From positions 1-19,469 of the forward strand of contig JAAAVE010000434.1 in NCBI GenBank assembly GCA_015679605.1: a DNA stretch of 19,469 nucleotides, in the 5' to 3' direction. This DNA comes from Podila epigama. Its lineage: Eukaryota > Mortierellomycota > Mortierellomycetes > Mortierellales > Mortierellaceae. The position numbers and the translations under genes are program-made. The notes under the pieces are model-generated. The model was given only the letters and a program-made list of their open reading frames with translations. It ran no database searches and was not told where the DNA came from. This document shows, piece by piece, positions 19,226 through 19,469 of the stretch; the stretch's first letter is position 1; every line of letters starts with the position of its first letter.

Positions 19226-19469
19226 CTAAAGATAAGATGAGGATCAAGGATGAAGGTGCCATACCATATAACGTTAGTCGATCTGCCTTTTTTCCATATG
19301 TTCTTTTCTTGTAAGCATGACTCGTCTCCAGTGTTGAACTGTCTTTTTTTCTTCTTTTTCGTTTTCTTTGTCTTTTGGAAGCTCATGGAATAAAACGGCG
19401 TTGAAAGTGAGAGCCAAAAACAAGTGCTGGAATCGTATTGAGCGCGTGCGAACTTTTTTTTTTTTTTCA
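19226..19469 (-). other. 3' part of mtHsp70 intron 1 (5' end beyond the window)
   Basis: On the minus strand, a pyrimidine-rich stretch ends in CTTTAG immediately before the coding sequence, and an ideal branch-site match GACTAAC lies at plus 19273-19279, about 46 bases upstream of the acceptor. No convincing donor or ATG with a mitochondrial presequence is found in the remaining bases to 19469. The only ATG-led frames here encode Lys-rich or prematurely stopped peptides. The first exon is therefore probably outside. The stretch ends in a T run (plus 19453-19467). Confidence 0.72.

Noticed and set aside
18326-19240. 304-codon open frame on the plus strand opposite mtHsp70 (also 17577-18224)
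   Set aside because: Long antisense frames are a well-known by-product of the codon bias of Hsp70 genes. The sense strand carries a clear, conserved mtHsp70, and the antisense product shows only Asp/Gly/Leu-rich sequence with no recognised family.
1-19469. tRNA genes, rRNA, CRISPR arrays, transposon ends or a bacterial-type defence system
   Set aside because: No tRNA B-box-like GGTTCRANNCC with a matching A box, no spaced direct repeats of CRISPR type, no transposase or reverse transcriptase sequence and no terminal repeats were found by reading both strands.

Overview
The window is nuclear DNA of a filamentous fungus. It holds intron-bearing genes with GT-AG splice sites and introns of about 97-212 bases, a fungus-specific Byr4/Bfa1-type cell-cycle regulator, nuclear genes for mitochondrial proteins, and intergenic DNA full of simple repeats. 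Long Ser/Thr/Gln/Asn/Lys low-complexity tracts in the proteins fit an early-diverging group such as the Mortierellomycota, but I can only defend 'fungus' with confidence. Both ends are homopolymer runs (A at 1-11, T near 19453-19467), as expected where a short-read contig breaks, so the window may be a whole small contig.

Layout from left to right. (1) 1-2800: no convincing gene; a string of different microsatellites, then a pyrimidine-rich leader. (2) 2842-10274, plus strand: a four-exon gene for a 2340-residue Byr4/Bfa1-like protein, the scaffold half of the two-component GAP that inhibits the Spg1/Tem1 GTPase of the septation/mitotic exit network. It is several times the length of yeast homologues and has about 630 extra residues after the last conserved block. 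(3) 10464-13702, minus strand: a pentatricopeptide-repeat (PPR) protein with a mitochondrial-type N-terminus, broken by a frameshift at about 11072; it converges on the Byr4 gene. (4) 14527-15623, plus strand: mitochondrial ribosomal protein uL5m, two exons, diverging from the PPR gene across an 824-base region. (5) 16279-16836, minus strand: mitochondrial ribosomal protein bS21m. (6) 17328-19225, minus strand: the last exon of mitochondrial Hsp70 (Ssc1 type), broken by a frameshift at about 17921; its first exon lies outside the window.

Four of the five genes encode proteins that act, or probably act, in mitochondria (RNA handling or translation, both ribosomal subunits, and the import/folding chaperone). 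The two frame breaks are the most curious sequence-level observation. Both behave as -1 shifts, and both are best explained by about 13 missing bases when compared with the protein family. They may be assembly errors or real lesions. I found no tRNA, rRNA, transposon or CRISPR array, and no defence or secondary-metabolism system.
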